Of a stretch of 64,000 bases of DNA, positions 49,123-59,734 are shown piece by piece. The notes below the pieces were generated by a model. The model had not been told where the DNA came from, did no database searches, and saw only the letters and a list, made by a program, of their open reading frames with translations. The stretch is from contig NZ_CP047399.1 in assembly GCF_020541325.1 (NCBI RefSeq), forward strand, positions 744,001 to 808,000. Direction: 5' to 3'. Each line of letters opens with the position of its first letter. Positions within the stretch are counted from its first letter, which is position 1. The position numbers and the translations under genes were made by a program. The stretch is from Candidatus Vallotia laricis (GTDB lineage: Bacteria; Pseudomonadota; Gammaproteobacteria; Burkholderiales; Burkholderiaceae).

Positions 49123-49300
49123 CGCCTAGATAAGACAAACAGTAAAATTGAATGTGTTACATATAAAACATTGTTAAAGTGTATAACAGCATCTCATCAT
49201 CAGCGAAACTAGGAAGCAGTAAGCTAGAAAAGTAATTATGTAGTTCTATCGCTTTATTATTTGCCGATATGGCTATCTATATATAGATGCAGGAGCTTTC

Positions 49301-49624
49301 ATGACTCACGTTGTAACCGAAAACTGCATTAAGTGCCGCTATACTGATTGCGTTGATGTATGCCCAGTTGACTGTTTTCGCGAAGGTCCGAACTTCCTTG
49401 CGATCGACCCTGATGAATGTATTGATTGCGCCGTTTGTGTAGCGGAGTGTCCAGTTAATGCAATCTATTCGGAAGAAGATATACCCGCAGATCAACAGCA
49501 ATTTATTCAATTGAACGCGGAACTAGCAAAGAATTGGCCCAGCATCACGCGAACTAAACCTGCTTTACCAGACGCAGAAGTATGGCAAGACGTGCAAGAT
49601 AAGCTAAAGCTGCTTGAGCGATAA
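49301..49624 (+). CDS. fdxA: Seven-iron ferredoxin FdxA
   Basis: Small electron carrier with a 3Fe-4S and a 4Fe-4S cluster. The first cysteine set C-x2-C-x4-C-x3-CP is in [18 protein letters not shown], the second in [13 protein letters not shown]. Length 107 is standard for the FdxA type with its C-terminal helix. A strong AGGAG precedes the ATG. A 15-bp perfect hairpin starts 15 bp after the stop. Confidence 0.97.
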   Translation: MTHVVTENCIKCRYTDCVDVCPVDCFREGPNFLAIDPDECIDCAVCVAECPVNAIYSEEDIPADQQQFIQLNAELAKNWPSITRTKPALPDAEVWQDVQDKLKLLER

Positions 49625-49639
49625 GCCAGATGTATGTAT

Positions 49640-49673
49640 AAGGTCTACATTGATGATTATCAATGTAGACCTT
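49640..49673. terminator. Perfect 15-bp hairpin after fdxA
   Basis: Arms 49640-49654 and 49659-49673 (AAGGTCTACATTGAT core) match exactly around GATT, 15 bp after the fdxA stop. A short TTAAT follows instead of a T-run. It probably separates fdxA from the tRNA-Asn promoter 14 bp further on. Confidence 0.75.
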
Positions 49674-49686
49674 TAATATCTATCTA

Positions 49687-49715
49687 TTGACAAAAAGATA
49701 GGACACAAACAGAAT
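49687..49715 (+). promoter_or_regulatory. Promoter of tRNA-Asn
   Basis: A perfect -35 TTGACA (49687-49692), a 17-base spacer and a -10 CAGAAT (49710-49715, four matches) lie 16 bp before the tRNA 5' end. Confidence 0.6.
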
Positions 49716-49731
49716 ACTGTTCTGATCTTTT

Positions 49732-49807
49732 TCCCCGATAGCTCAGTTGGTAGAGCAACGGACTGTTAATCCGTGTGTCCCTGGTTCGAGCCCAGGTCGG
49801 GGAGCCA
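49732..49807 (+). tRNA. tRNA-Asn (anticodon GTT)
   Basis: Complete 76-nt cloverleaf: acceptor TCCCCGA/TCGGGGA, D arm GCTC-AGTTGGTA-GAGC, anticodon loop CTGTTAA giving GTT, T arm CTGG-TTCGAGC-CCAG, discriminator G and encoded CCA. Confidence 0.97.
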
Positions 49808-51789
49808 AAATTCTAAAAATTAGATGCCTATATAAGATAGTGTCTGTGTATTATGTCAATAATATAAAAATTATGTGTGCCTACACGCAGTGTTTTACGT
49901 AAATACGGCATTTAATGTTAGAAACTAACTGTGCTGTTTACTCTTATACTAAAATTTTTTACTGCTCTACTCTACGTAGATTGCAACAAATCGACTATTT
50001 ACTAAACGTTTTTGCAGTTTCAAACGCCCAAAAAATAGCAATTTGAGTAGCTCCGCTACCCACATGGTTAGTATTGACGCTACTTGTTATGTACTAGTTA
50101 AGTATTAAGATATGTATGCCAATTAACCCCGTAGTTTACAGGTAAACCACTGTTCTGAAACTACCTAGGCTATGTATGAGCATACCATGAGACTTATTTA
50201 AACGTTACTAACTCTGCGATGAGTTTGTGAGAATCTAGCTAATACATAGTAAAAATCAGATCATTTGCATACCAATTTGTATAAATTCCTAATTATCATA
50301 TTGGAAGATATAATACAAAAGATATTTTCAAAAAATCTAAACCAAAACGTTAATTATATACGGCAGGTTGTCGCTCTTTAGCTTTAAAGCACCGTGGATT
50401 AGCATCTGCTCAGAAACTTTGACAAAGTAATTACAACCGATAATTAAGATTATATATGTTATGCGTATAGTTTACTAAAGCCTCAATGTAGCAAGATTAG
50501 CTTCAACGCGCATCGCGTGATGCGGAGAAATTAATCCTGCATTTTTAGGTGCCGCTTCAAAAAAATAATTTGGATAATGCGATGAAATACCCACTATGCG
50601 CGGATAAGATGAATTTATCTTATTAAAAATGGATGACATATCATCGCTAGCCTATCGAAGGCTTATATAGCAATATTTGCACTAAAGCATTTGAATTTCA
50701 CTTTTAAACAAGTGAGCGTATTGACCAGACCTAGCATCAACATATCATTAGTCCTTAGATTTAACACTTGCTTGCTCCGTCTACGCAAAACAAGTATGTT
50801 CTTAATTCTAGTCACTTCAAGTAAGTGTCGTAACACTTACTGTTATCAACGTAGAGTTGAACTTAATACAACAGACTGATTAAATGGTGGGCATTAGTGT
50901 CCCTCGAGATTATTTACAGAAAAGTCGGGCAGAATAGATAAACTGTTTTAAAAAGACCATCTATAAAAGCTCCGGAGACAGTCTCCGAATAGACTTGCAC
51001 GTCTCTGATTCTTATGGTTACAAGATCACCGATGAATTCTAGAGACTAGCTATCACTTGTAAGAAACGATTACTCAGTAACGGTATACCTGAGATACATG
51101 AAACTAGGTTTTTCCTCGGATACCGTATGTTAAAACCCTTTCTTTTGATATAACGATCCTTATAATGAGGCCCGCTAAGGGTAGAAGAGCTTACTTAGCC
51201 CGTTGGTTATAATCGCTATTAGTTGAAAACAGATACGAACTATTGCTCACGCCACAGTTCTGCTCTGCAAAGAATGTCGCAGTAGATTTTACAATACCAC
51301 TGTGCGCAAAAGTAAGCTAGCTTACCTATTTCAGAAAATATCAGATAATATGTACGTAGTTTGCGTTAGGAAAATATAACGATCATTATCGTACAAAATT
51401 CTTGTAGGCAATCAACAGATACTACATCGATTATAGTTTTCAGTGGGTGATGCTGTGAGTAATAGTATGTTTAAGCATACTATGCTGTGACTTAATTTGT
51501 CATGAGCGGAGCTTATTGTGGGTTAAAAATTTTTATCTTGCTTAAAGCTATTACAAGCATGATACCAACATTGAGTGTATATAGATCTATGTGAGGACAA
51601 ATAGCCTATAGCTAACATTCAGACTACTGATATAACACACAATTAAGAATTCTACAGAAATCTATATAAATATTTATTTTGTGCTGGTAATAGCTAAATA
51701 AGCATACGATACTAATAAAAATTATATGTAAAATAGCCTATTCGATTTTATAGCTATATTTAGCCAGGTAAACAACTCAGCGCTAGTTC
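49808..51789. other. Gene-free AT-rich spacer
   Basis: 1.98 kb without a recognisable gene or RNA. It has only modest inverted repeats: 50820-50841 (9 bp, loop CGTA), 51312-51325 (14-bp palindrome GTAAGCTAGCTTAC) and 51462-51483 (8 bp). Open frames here look like chance. Confidence 0.7.
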
Positions 51790-52626
51790 ATGGATGTACT
51801 GTATCTGTCTATTCTTCGGGAGCTACTTGAACACGGCGCAATTAAGAATGATCGCACCGGAACAGGCACGCGCTCACTGTTTGGTGTGTCATATCGACAT
51901 GACTTATCTACTGGTTTTCCACTACTGACCACTAAGAAACTACATGTGCGATCGATCCTTTACGAATTGTTATGGTTCCTGAAAGGCGATACGAATATTC
52001 GTTACTTAAATGAGAATGGAGTGACAATCTGGGACGAATGGGCTGCGCCTGACGGAGAACTCGGACCTATCTATGGATCGCAGTGGCGTTTCTGGCGTAA
52101 TACTGATGGCACTCAGACCGATCAAGTACAGGCACTGCTTAACTCGCTGCGCACGAATCCGGATAGCCGCCGTCATATTATGAGCGCATGGAATGTATCA
52201 TGCCTACCAGATGAGTCGAAATCTCCCGCACAAAATGCTCTAGACGGTCGCATGTCACTGCCACCATGCCATATTCTATATCAGTTCTATATTGCTCATA
52301 ATAAGCTGAGCTGTATGCTCACTCAGCGCTCTGGCGACTGGTTCCTGGGTATTCCATATAACTGTGCATCACTGGCATTTCTCACTCATATGATTGCGCA
52401 GCAACTCGGCTTGAAGCCTGGCGAAATAATCCATTCAATCGGCGATACTCATCTATATCTTAATCATACCAACCAAGCCCGGCTGCAACTCACCCGTACG
52501 CCACGGCCGCTACCAAAGCTTATTCTTAAGCGACACCCAGAAACTCTGTTTAATTACAATTTTGAAGACTTTGAGATTACTGGCTATGACCCACATCCAT
52601 CCATTGCTGCACCGATTTCCGTATAG
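51790..52626 (+). CDS. thyA: Thymidylate synthase
   Basis: Methylates dUMP to dTMP with methylene-tetrahydrofolate. The nucleophile C160 lies in [48 protein letters not shown], and the dUMP-binding [10 protein letters not shown] are present. Length 278 exceeds the 264 of E. coli owing to an insert before the active site ([20 protein letters not shown]), which I recall from other proteobacterial ThyA. It lies 134 bp upstream of folA, its functional partner. Confidence 0.96.
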   Translation: MDVLYLSILRELLEHGAIKNDRTGTGTRSLFGVSYRHDLSTGFPLLTTKKLHVRSILYELLWFLKGDTNIRYLNENGVTIWDEWAAPDGELGPIYGSQWRFWRNTDGTQTDQVQALLNSLRTNPDSRRHIMSAWNVSCLPDESKSPAQNALDGRMSLPPCHILYQFYIAHNKLSCMLTQRSGDWFLGIPYNCASLAFLTHMIAQQLGLKPGEIIHSIGDTHLYLNHTNQARLQLTRTPRPLPKLILKRHPETLFNYNFEDFEITGYDPHPSIAAPISV

Positions 52627-52760
52627 CTAGAGCATCTTCCTAAAGTATCAGCCGTATTAACAGCTATTACTATTTTATATTTACTATCGATAACCGATAC
52701 TAGGCTCTTGCCTATATAAAGTAAAGATGACTAATTCTTAGATTGTTTTATGGTAAAATA

Positions 52761-53255
52761 ATGACGACTCTTTTCTTAATTGTCGCCCACGCACGTAACG
52801 GCGTAATCGGGTGCAATAATAAACTTCCATGGAATCTGCCTGAGGATCTTGTCCATTTTAAGCGTAAAACGATGGGTATACCGCTTATTATGGGACGTAA
52901 GACTCATGAATCTATTCGACGCGCACTGCCGGGCCGGCCGAATATTGTCGTGACTCACAATTCTAGTCGGCGTTTTAATAGTTGTAAAACAGTTGAAAGC
53001 CTGGAGGCAGCAATTGCGTTTTGCGAAACAATATGCGCGCCGTTTGCATACTTGATAGGTGGTGCTCAGTTATATCAAGAGGGCATGCGATATGCCGAGC
53101 GATTAATTATTACCGAGATTGATTACATATTTGAAGGCGATGTAATGTTTCCTGCGCTATCGCGAGAGCAATGGCGCGAGGTATCGCGCGAAACTTATCG
53201 CGCGCGCTCACCGAATGACTTTACTTACGCATTTGCTGAATATGAAAGGATCTAA
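52761..53255 (+). CDS. folA: Dihydrofolate reductase
   Basis: Regenerates tetrahydrofolate after thymidylate synthesis. [23 protein letters not shown] gives the substrate loop with W24 and the catalytic acid D29; [20 protein letters not shown] and [10 protein letters not shown] bind NADPH. I chose the ATG at 52761 (164 residues), the family start; a TTG at 52743 is in frame. It converges with pmbA with only 15 bp between the two stops and no terminator visible. Confidence 0.96.
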   Translation: MTTLFLIVAHARNGVIGCNNKLPWNLPEDLVHFKRKTMGIPLIMGRKTHESIRRALPGRPNIVVTHNSSRRFNSCKTVESLEAAIAFCETICAPFAYLIGGAQLYQEGMRYAERLIITEIDYIFEGDVMFPALSREQWREVSRETYRARSPNDFTYAFAEYERI

Positions 53256-53270
53256 AATCTGCCTAAGAAC

Positions 53271-54629
53271 TCACTGGCCAGCGATGGTCATATGCTCGAT
53301 TAGTACTGATCCAGTTTCTTTCGTCCCGCGTACGATCCTATCGTTGCCGATCGCAACGATTTGTGAAAACATTTGTTGCAGCGTACTCGAAACCGTAATC
53401 TCTTCAACTGGATACTGGATTTGGCCATTTTCTACCCAAAATCCTGATGCGCCGCGCGAGTAATCGCCCGTTACAAAGTTCACACCTTGCCCCATAAGCT
53501 CAGTTAACAGCAAACCCGTTCCAAGCTTTTGTAACATTGCTTGGAAGTCATCATCTTCCCCCGTAATCGTACTAGTCAGTAGTAGATTATGTGGGCCACC
53601 AGCATTACCTGTAGTTTTTAAGCCTAGCTTTCTAGCGGAATATGTCGATAAAAAATACCCTTGTACGACGCCATCACGTACGACTTCACGCCTAGCAGTG
53701 CGTACACCCTCCCTATCAAATGGGACGCTGCCAAGCCCTCGAGGTATATACGGATCCTCATGGATCTGCACATGCGGCGCAAATATAGATTTACCGTACG
53801 AATCAGTTAAGAAGCTCATCTTACGGTACAATGCCCCACCGCTGGTTGCCTGTACGAAAGCGTCAAGTATACTAACAGCAAGAGGTGCCTCAAATAATAC
53901 TGGACACCTACGGGTATTAAGCCGGCGGGAGCCAAGACGCGCTAGTGCACGCTTAGCAGCATAGCGACCTATAGCTTCAGGCATGTCTAGCTCGGCTGCA
54001 CAGCGGCGCATCATATACCAGTCATCACGTTGCATCTGCTGGCCACTGCCAGCAATCGGTGCGCAGGAGATACCATGACGTGAGTACGGGTAACCCGCGA
54101 TGAAACTATGCGAGGTAGCCATAACAAACTGTGAATGCTGTACTGAGACGTTAGCACCTTCAGTGTTACAGATCCGTGGGTCTGTGTCAAAAGCCGCCTG
54201 TTCCGCACGACGTGCGATCTCTACGGCATCCTCAGTACAGAGATCCCAAGGATGAAACAAATCTAAATCCATTGGATGCATTTCAAGTAACTCTGCTTCA
54301 GCAAGTCCGGAGCAATTATCCTCTGCCGTGAACCGCGCAATGTTATATGCGGCAGCTACTGTATCACGCAGTGCTGCTGGCGAGAAATCAGAGGTGCTTG
54401 CATTACCGAGTTTTTTGCCTATTAATAGAGATACACCTATCATTTTATCGCGGTTTTGCTCAATCGTTTCAACCTCGCCTCGCCGCACTAATACTGATAA
54501 GCCATCGCCCTCCGAGATCTCAGTTGCTGCATTAGTTGCCCCAAGAGTCTTGGCATATCGCAAAATATCCGATGCAATATTTTTTAGTTCCACCTGAGTG
54601 TGTAGGAATACGTGCCGCTGTACTGCCAT
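53271..54629 (-). CDS. pmbA: Metalloprotease subunit PmbA (TldE)
   Basis: With TldD it forms a protease that matures small peptides and degrades unfolded ones. Visible: SVLVRRGEVETIEQNRDK, ATSHSFIAGYPYSRHG, YSARKLGLKTTGNAGGPHNLLL and the C-terminal VTGDYSRGASGFWVENGQIQYPVEEIT, all typical. Length 452 is normal. TldD is not in this window. Relatives in Burkholderia are flanked by yjgA and mog, which are missing here. Confidence 0.95.
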   Translation of the reverse strand: MAVQRHVFLHTQVELKNIASDILRYAKTLGATNAATEISEGDGLSVLVRRGEVETIEQNRDKMIGVSLLIGKKLGNASTSDFSPAALRDTVAAAYNIARFTAEDNCSGLAEAELLEMHPMDLDLFHPWDLCTEDAVEIARRAEQAAFDTDPRICNTEGANVSVQHSQFVMATSHSFIAGYPYSRHGISCAPIAGSGQQMQRDDWYMMRRCAAELDMPEAIGRYAAKRALARLGSRRLNTRRCPVLFEAPLAVSILDAFVQATSGGALYRKMSFLTDSYGKSIFAPHVQIHEDPYIPRGLGSVPFDREGVRTARREVVRDGVVQGYFLSTYSARKLGLKTTGNAGGPHNLLLTSTITGEDDDFQAMLQKLGTGLLLTELMGQGVNFVTGDYSRGASGFWVENGQIQYPVEEITVSSTLQQMFSQIVAIGNDRIVRGTKETGSVLIEHMTIAGQ

Positions 54630-55118
54630 ATCAGTTTAATCCTTGTTTAACGATACAATCATAACAAGCTGACTGCCTAATCGCGAAAACGACTTGCCAA
54701 AATATAAGTATTACACGCAAGGTAAAACCAGGCAGTAATACTGCTGAAACCGTTATATTCTAAAGCATCCGAGGTAGTACATAGGGCGAAATTAAAAAAC
54801 TTCATAACAACTATTCCAGCGCTAAACACTTATGAGCACACTACGCAAAGATATGCTGTTTAATCATCTATACCCGAAAAGGAATTATATGATGCAGTAA
54901 ACAAAGCACACAACATTATAGTGTCTATAAAAGCAAGTGCTAAAAGTTGAAATTATATAAGGAGCGGTTTATTGACAACTTATAGAATACTAACGTTAGC
55001 AGCTCTTGCGAACCATGTTTAATTTTAAAAAAACTATCGGGTACATATTCCCATATATGTAGTTCTGACTAGTTTTTTTGCACGCCCAAGGCACCCCGCA
55101 CCTAGCGCTGTAGAGGTG
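54630..55118. other. pmbA-orn spacer
   Basis: 489 bp on the 5' side of pmbA without a gene; it should hold the pmbA promoter and ends in the orn terminator (55027-55079). I recall yjgA and mog at this place in Burkholderia; nothing of them is recognisable. Confidence 0.55.
55027..55079 (-). terminator. Terminator of orn with a T-run and nested hairpin
   Basis: On the minus strand AAAAAAACTA (55079-55070) pairs with TAGTTTTTTT (55036-55027), enclosing a second hairpin TACATAT/ATATGTA (55042-55061). The structure ends in seven Ts, as in a canonical intrinsic terminator, and starts 40 bp after the orn stop. Confidence 0.65.
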
Positions 55119-55709
55119 TTAGGCATGCATGCGTAGGAAATGTTTCCGATAGTACCTTAACTCATCAAGTGATTCATAAATGTCATCTAAAGCGCTATGC
55201 AATACGCGCTTCTGTAATCCCTGATAGATCTCTGGCCTCCATCGACGGCACAATTCTTTTAGTGTGCTTACATCTAAATTACGATAGTGAAAAAATGCTT
55301 CTAGCTCTGGCATCCAGCACGCCATAAAACGACGGTCCTGGCAAATCGAATTTCCACACATCGCCGACTTTCCAGCTGGAACATATTGTGATAAGAACTC
55401 GATAAATAAGGAAGCTGCATCAGCTTCGGTAATCGACGAGATACGAACCCGCTCAATTAAGCCCGAGTAACCATGTGTTCTTTTGTTCCATAAATTCATT
55501 GCATCTAACGTTAAATCTGATTGATAGATCGATAGTACTGGACCCTCAACAAGTACTGATAAGTTCGCATTGGTGACTACCATAGCAATCTCAAGAATCC
55601 GATCAGTGTTCGGAATTAATCCAGTCATTTCCATATCCAACCAGATTAGATTACATTCACTCTTAGGTAGAGTGAGGTGGCTATCTAGTTTCTTAAAATT
55701 GGAGCTCAT
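55119..55709 (-). CDS. orn: Oligoribonuclease
   Basis: 3'-5' exonuclease that degrades di- to oligoribonucleotides, the last step of RNA decay. The DEDDh motifs are clear: [25 protein letters not shown] and [20 protein letters not shown]. An N-terminal stretch of about 20 residues precedes the core. Length 196 is normal. Together with rne, rnc and rnhA it forms a retained RNA-turnover set in this window. Confidence 0.96.
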   Translation of the reverse strand: MSSNFKKLDSHLTLPKSECNLIWLDMEMTGLIPNTDRILEIAMVVTNANLSVLVEGPVLSIYQSDLTLDAMNLWNKRTHGYSGLIERVRISSITEADAASLFIEFLSQYVPAGKSAMCGNSICQDRRFMACWMPELEAFFHYRNLDVSTLKELCRRWRPEIYQGLQKRVLHSALDDIYESLDELRYYRKHFLRMHA

Positions 55710-55791
55710 ATAAACTATTTAAATAAATTCTGTGCTATTTTGCTTGAAGCACTAAGTCAAAATATTTATGTCGAAAGCATAGCTATAACAA

Positions 55792-55830
55792 ATACACCGT
55801 TCTTATAAATAAATGTTGAGAACGGTGTAT
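55792..55830. repeat. Perfect 12-bp inverted repeat upstream of orn
   Basis: ATACACCGTTCT (55792-55803) and AGAACGGTGTAT (55819-55830) around a 15-base loop, 82 bp before the orn start. It could be an operator or a fossil terminator. Confidence 0.55.
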
Positions 55831-56456
55831 GTTGGCGCAATTCTCATAATTAATATAGCATGTGGCTAAATACAAAGTATTTCTAGTGAGCGGTATATGA
55901 ATGAGTCTAATATTTTTAATATCTACGCTCTCTGCTATTATAGTATGAGTTCATTTTCAGATGGACTGCGCATAGTGTTATAATATAAATATATTGTTAA
56001 TTATTAAAAATAATGTAATCCTGCAGAGCTAATATTTATTAGCCTATAGCTAAGAAATATTAGTTTGTACTACTTTAAAAATAATTTCGTCCAATATTCT
56101 GGATTAAGTGTTCCTTGTTTGAGCGGCGCACAGCATTAGCGAGTCACCTATCTATATCGAAATATAACCCAACTGCAGTTATAACATGAGGAACTGCTAT
56201 GTAATGTATTCAGTTATTCATGCGCCCATACAAGACTTGATATTTTACAGCCCGTATTATGATTTTCTGACATACTCCTTCGTCGGCTTGATGCTAGCTA
56301 GTTGAGTTGATTTGATAGCGACTCTGTGATTTTAAAGCGGTAGTGCTGCAATAGCATTAGTTTTTATTGTGATTTGTATTACCCAGCTTGCGCTCCCAGG
56401 ATCCAAGGCTTTACCCAGGTTTAGATCTTATATCGATAATAACTAATTCAAACGAT

Positions 56457-56612
56457 ATGCCGGTATTGATCTTGTTTTTCTTCATACTAATCTTCTTATT
56501 GTTTACAATGTCCATCAATAGTTTATTGTTATGCGGATATGAGTTCGAAGTACAAACTTTCTCTGTAATGCAGAGATTCTCATGGAATTTAATTCCAGTT
56601 AAGTTTGATTAA
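56457..56612 (+). pseudogene. Possible N-terminal remnant of an M48-family membrane protease
   Basis: An open stretch of 51 codons just upstream of rsgA and on its strand, where I recall an M48 peptidase gene in Burkholderia. It starts with a strongly hydrophobic segment (LILFFFILIFLLFTMSI) and then has QRFSWNLIPVKF, which by eye resembles the family's QHR-x3-VP-x-QF after the first membrane helix. The rest is gone. AT-rich chance is a real alternative. Confidence 0.28.
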
Positions 56613-56710
56613 AATCATGCATAGGTATTAATATATAATCGCATTTACTTTGCATATTATTACCCATTCCGTAGTAGGACATATCAAGAAGCCGTTGCAC
56701 ACAAGCAAAT

Positions 56711-57670
56711 ATGAGCAGTCGCACAGATCTAGCAATAGAATTCGGTAATAATTCTTCCCCAGGAAACCTAAAAAAAGGCCGAGTTCTTACTGCGCATGGC
56801 CGGCATTATATGGTTCAACCTGATGAGAGTAATTCGCTGCTGCAGTGCTTTGCGCGCGGGAAAAAGAGCCAAATCATCGTTGGTGACCGCGTCAGCTTTA
56901 AGTCAATATCTACGAATCAGGGGATCATTGTTGCAACCGATAAACGATGCAATGTATTCTTTCGATCTGACCAGTTTAAAATGAAATGCTTTGCAGCTAA
57001 TTTTGATCAGCTGCTCATCGTACTAGCTACTACACCATATTTCAGCGAGGACTTGCTTAGCCGAGCACTAGTAGCCGCCGAAGCCCACCAACTTAAGTCA
57101 GTGATACTGCTTAACAAGACCGATTTACTCGTCTCGCTATCGCTTGCTCGAGAACGTGTAGCATCTTATATAGCACTTGGCTATTGGGTCGTGGAAGTAT
57201 CTGCAGCGGCTGAAGCTGATGCCGCGCGAGCGCGGCTCGAGCCGCTTCTCGAGCGGCGTTCTACCCTTCTACTAGGCCAATCCGGTATGGGAAAGTCAAC
57301 TCTAATAAATCTGCTGGTGCCGGATGCGAATGCCACAACGATAGACATTTCATCTGCCCTGAACAGCGGTCGCCACACCACCACTTTTACCCGTTGGTAT
57401 GAATTAGCAAATGGCGGAGCACTAATTGACTCGCCAGGTTTCCAAGAGTTTGGATTATATCATTTGACAGAAGGTCAACTCGAGCGTGCATTTCCTGAAT
57501 TCCGCTCTCTACTTGGAGATTGTGGTTTCTACAATTGCCATCATTTACGTGAGCCACGTTGTGCGATACTACGGGCAGTATCGCAAGGAAGAATTGCGCC
57601 AGCGCGGCATGCATTGTATGCACAACTTCTGCTCGAAACAAATCAACCCAATGCACGTCGATCCCGTTGA
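56711..57670 (+). CDS. rsgA: Ribosome small-subunit-dependent GTPase RsgA
   Basis: Checks late 30S subunit maturation. After an OB-fold the GTPase motifs come in permuted order: G4 NKTD (135-138), G1 GQSGMGKST (189-197) and G3 DSPG (240-243). The zinc knuckle C271-C276-H278-C284 follows ([14 protein letters not shown]). Length 319 is normal. Convergent with rplS across 775 bp. Confidence 0.96.
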   Translation: MSSRTDLAIEFGNNSSPGNLKKGRVLTAHGRHYMVQPDESNSLLQCFARGKKSQIIVGDRVSFKSISTNQGIIVATDKRCNVFFRSDQFKMKCFAANFDQLLIVLATTPYFSEDLLSRALVAAEAHQLKSVILLNKTDLLVSLSLARERVASYIALGYWVVEVSAAAEADAARARLEPLLERRSTLLLGQSGMGKSTLINLLVPDANATTIDISSALNSGRHTTTFTRWYELANGGALIDSPGFQEFGLYHLTEGQLERAFPEFRSLLGDCGFYNCHHLREPRCAILRAVSQGRIAPARHALYAQLLLETNQPNARRSR

Positions 57671-58170
57671 TTAATATATATGATGTGCGATTTTCTTAAT
57701 AAATTTTGCCCGTCATAGTAATAATACTATTCACTCGATTGCAAGATATGCGATTGAGAATTTACATTCGTAGGTTATATCACACCCCTTGATCTAGGTA
57801 ATAGTTGAGTATATCGAGTTTAATTAATTTGATACAACAGGTAGTAGATCGTCGACGCTGCTTCACTTTATCACACAATGATGGAAAGCTATGAAGGAAA
57901 ATTACTCTAATTCTGTCGAGAGTTTTTCAAATGTTCGTCAAGTACTATTAAGATAAAATTTCGCTGTCATAGTACTAAAATGTTTGGGTTAGTATCGACT
58001 ATACTAGAAAAGGTATACAGCAGGTTCTGTAAATAAGTTTGATTTAAATACTAAAAGGTACTGCATTATAATAGTATGCAGTCTCAGCTCCGTAAGCTGG
58101 AATCTATAAATAAACAATGTTTATTGCTGTTTCACCAGAAATGCTATTCGTACTATACATACTAATATAG

Positions 58171-58198
58171 CTTAGAAGTACTTTCTAGTACTTCTAAG
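58171..58198. repeat. Perfect 12-bp hairpin
   Basis: CTTAGAAGTACT (58171-58182) and AGTACTTCTAAG (58187-58198) around TTCT, halfway between rsgA and rplS. Confidence 0.65.
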
Positions 58199-58398
58199 TG
58201 AGAATGATATAGTCTTAAAACTATAAGTTTTAGATGCATCCATACAAAAAGTAGTATTTCTATATAAAAATATTTCTTAACAAGAAGAGCATGTATATAA
58301 AACTCTCTGATACTTATAGCTGTTAATTTTTATCTAAACTAAAACAGCAACAGTAATAGTATAAAATTACCAATTAGCGGCGGGTAAGAGATTAATCG

Positions 58399-58441
58399 AA
58401 ATGTAATAAAAGCACCTCTATGAGGTGCTTTTATTACATTT
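58399..58441. terminator. Perfect 20-bp terminator of the rpsP-rplS operon
   Basis: Arms 58399-58418 and 58422-58441 (AAAAGCACCTC core) match exactly around TAT, starting 4 bp after the rplS stop. The stem itself includes TTTTATTACATTT, giving a T-rich 3' side. Confidence 0.8.
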
Positions 58442-58445
58442 ATAT

Positions 58446-58832
58446 TTACCTAGTAGGTATTGTATGCTCTTTATACAAAAGCTTTTCTTTAATGCGAGCG
58501 GATTTGCCTGAACGCTCACGTAAATAATATAACTTTGCACGGCGCACAGCGCCATGGCGCTTTACGCTAATACTAGCAATCAATGGTGAATACATTTGAA
58601 ATGTCCTCTCAACGCCTTCGCCTGATGAAATCTTACGGACAATAAACGAAGAATTCAGTCCACGATTTCGCTTTGCAATTACTATGCCCTCATATGCTTG
58701 TACACGCTTTCGATTGCCTTCGACTACGCTTACATTAACTATGATCGTATCACCCGGCGTAAAGGCTGGGATGCTTTTTCCTGCAAGCACACGCTCAATT
58801 TCTTCCTGCTCAAGTTTTGCAATCAGATTCAT
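58446..58832 (-). CDS. rplS: Ribosomal protein bL19
   Basis: Protein at the 30S-50S interface. Recognised by [35 protein letters not shown]-type core ([30 protein letters not shown]) and [17 protein letters not shown]. Length 128 is normal. Last gene of rpsP-rimM-trmD-rplS. Confidence 0.97.
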   Translation of the reverse strand: MNLIAKLEQEEIERVLAGKSIPAFTPGDTIIVNVSVVEGNRKRVQAYEGIVIAKRNRGLNSSFIVRKISSGEGVERTFQMYSPLIASISVKRHGAVRRAKLYYLRERSGKSARIKEKLLYKEHTIPTR

Positions 58833-58911
58833 GATTGGCTCCTATAACCATCTTGCCGCTGTTTTCCTTACCTCGCGATCGAGGTCTCGGTAGAGGATGG
58901 ATTAACTTTTA

Positions 58912-58929
58912 GCGGCCGAACTTGGCCGC
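58912..58929. terminator. Small GC-rich hairpin between trmD and rplS
   Basis: GCGGCC (58912-58917) pairs with GGCCGC (58924-58929) around GAACTT. On the trmD strand it is followed by TAAAAGTT. It lies 22 bp after the trmD stop and could attenuate read-through or mark a processing site. Confidence 0.45.
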
Positions 58930-58951
58930 CACCTTTCTCTTATACCGACCA

Positions 58952-59734
58952 TCAGCATTTCGATACCATGAGAGTTGCAAGCCATACTTCATCGGTATGA
59001 CTTAACATTTTGTTGCGCCGAGCACGCTGAATAAGGTCGGGACGCTTGACTAATGTATTGCGCAGCGCCTCACGCCGGCGCCAACATGCAATCTGTGCAT
59101 GATGCCCAGTAAGTAGAACGTCGGGTATCCGCGCGCCACGATACTTACAAGGACGCGTGTAATGGGGGCAGTCAAGTAGCCCATTGACAAAACTGTCCTG
59201 GGCAGCTGACTTTGGATCGTTTAATGCGCCGGGCAATTGCCGAATTATCGCGTCTATTAAGGCCATTGCGGGCAACTCACCGCCAGATAATACGAAGTCA
59301 CCAAGACTTACTTCATCATCTACCTCTTGATCAATTAATCGCTGGTCGATTGCCTCATAGCGGCCGCATAGCACGATTAAAGAAGGCAGCGCTGCATATT
59401 CCATCACTTTTGCATGATCTAATGGGCGACCTTGCGGTGACATTAAGACAACCCGCGAACAATCTGAGGTTGATTTGACCGCATCGCTTTGAGCCTCCCG
59501 AGCAGCGGCTATTGCATGAGCGAGTGGCTGGGCCAGCATTACCATACCCGGACCGCCCCCATATGGACGACCATCAATTGTCTGGTGATTATCCGTCGTA
59601 AAGTCGCGGAGATTCCATGTATGTAATGTGTAATTACGTTGCTTAGCAGCTCTGCCGGTGATACCCCAATTTGTCAAAGCACGGAACATCTCAGGGAATA
59701 GCGTAATAACATCGAATTGCATTCCACGCTGCAT
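58952..59734 (-). CDS. trmD: tRNA (guanine-N1)-methyltransferase TrmD
   Basis: Methylates G37 next to the anticodon to prevent frameshifting. The trefoil-knot SPOUT core is visible: [38 protein letters not shown] and [17 protein letters not shown], then [11 protein letters not shown]. Length 260 is normal. Start at the ATG 59734 overlaps the rimM stop by one base and has GGGGAG ten bases upstream; an ATG at 59722 (MQFDVITLF) is also possible. Confidence 0.96.
   Translation of the reverse strand: MQRGMQFDVITLFPEMFRALTNWGITGRAAKQRNYTLHTWNLRDFTTDNHQTIDGRPYGGGPGMVMLAQPLAHAIAAAREAQSDAVKSTSDCSRVVLMSPQGRPLDHAKVMEYAALPSLIVLCGRYEAIDQRLIDQEVDDEVSLGDFVLSGGELPAMALIDAIIRQLPGALNDPKSAAQDSFVNGLLDCPHYTRPCKYRGARIPDVLLTGHHAQIACWRRREALRNTLVKRPDLIQRARRNKMLSHTDEVWLATLMVSKC

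Larger units (their letters stand above)
55710..56710. other. orn-rsgA divergent spacer
   Basis: 1.0 kb without an intact gene. It holds the 12-bp hairpin at 55792-55830 and a possible M48 peptidase remnant (56457-56612). No convincing promoter was seen for either flanking gene. Confidence 0.55.
57671..58445. other. Spacer between convergent rsgA and rplS
   Basis: 775 bp without a gene. It includes the hairpins at 58171-58198 and 58399-58441 (own entries); otherwise AT-rich with nothing recognised. Confidence 0.65.

Noticed and set aside
50691-50879. 62-codon plus-strand frame in the tRNA-Asn/thyA spacer
   Set aside because: Chance frame covering a small hairpin; no supporting signal.
8521-58441. 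REP, MITE or other dispersed repeat family
   Set aside because: The hairpin arms I compared share no sequence, and no target-site duplications or conserved ends were seen.
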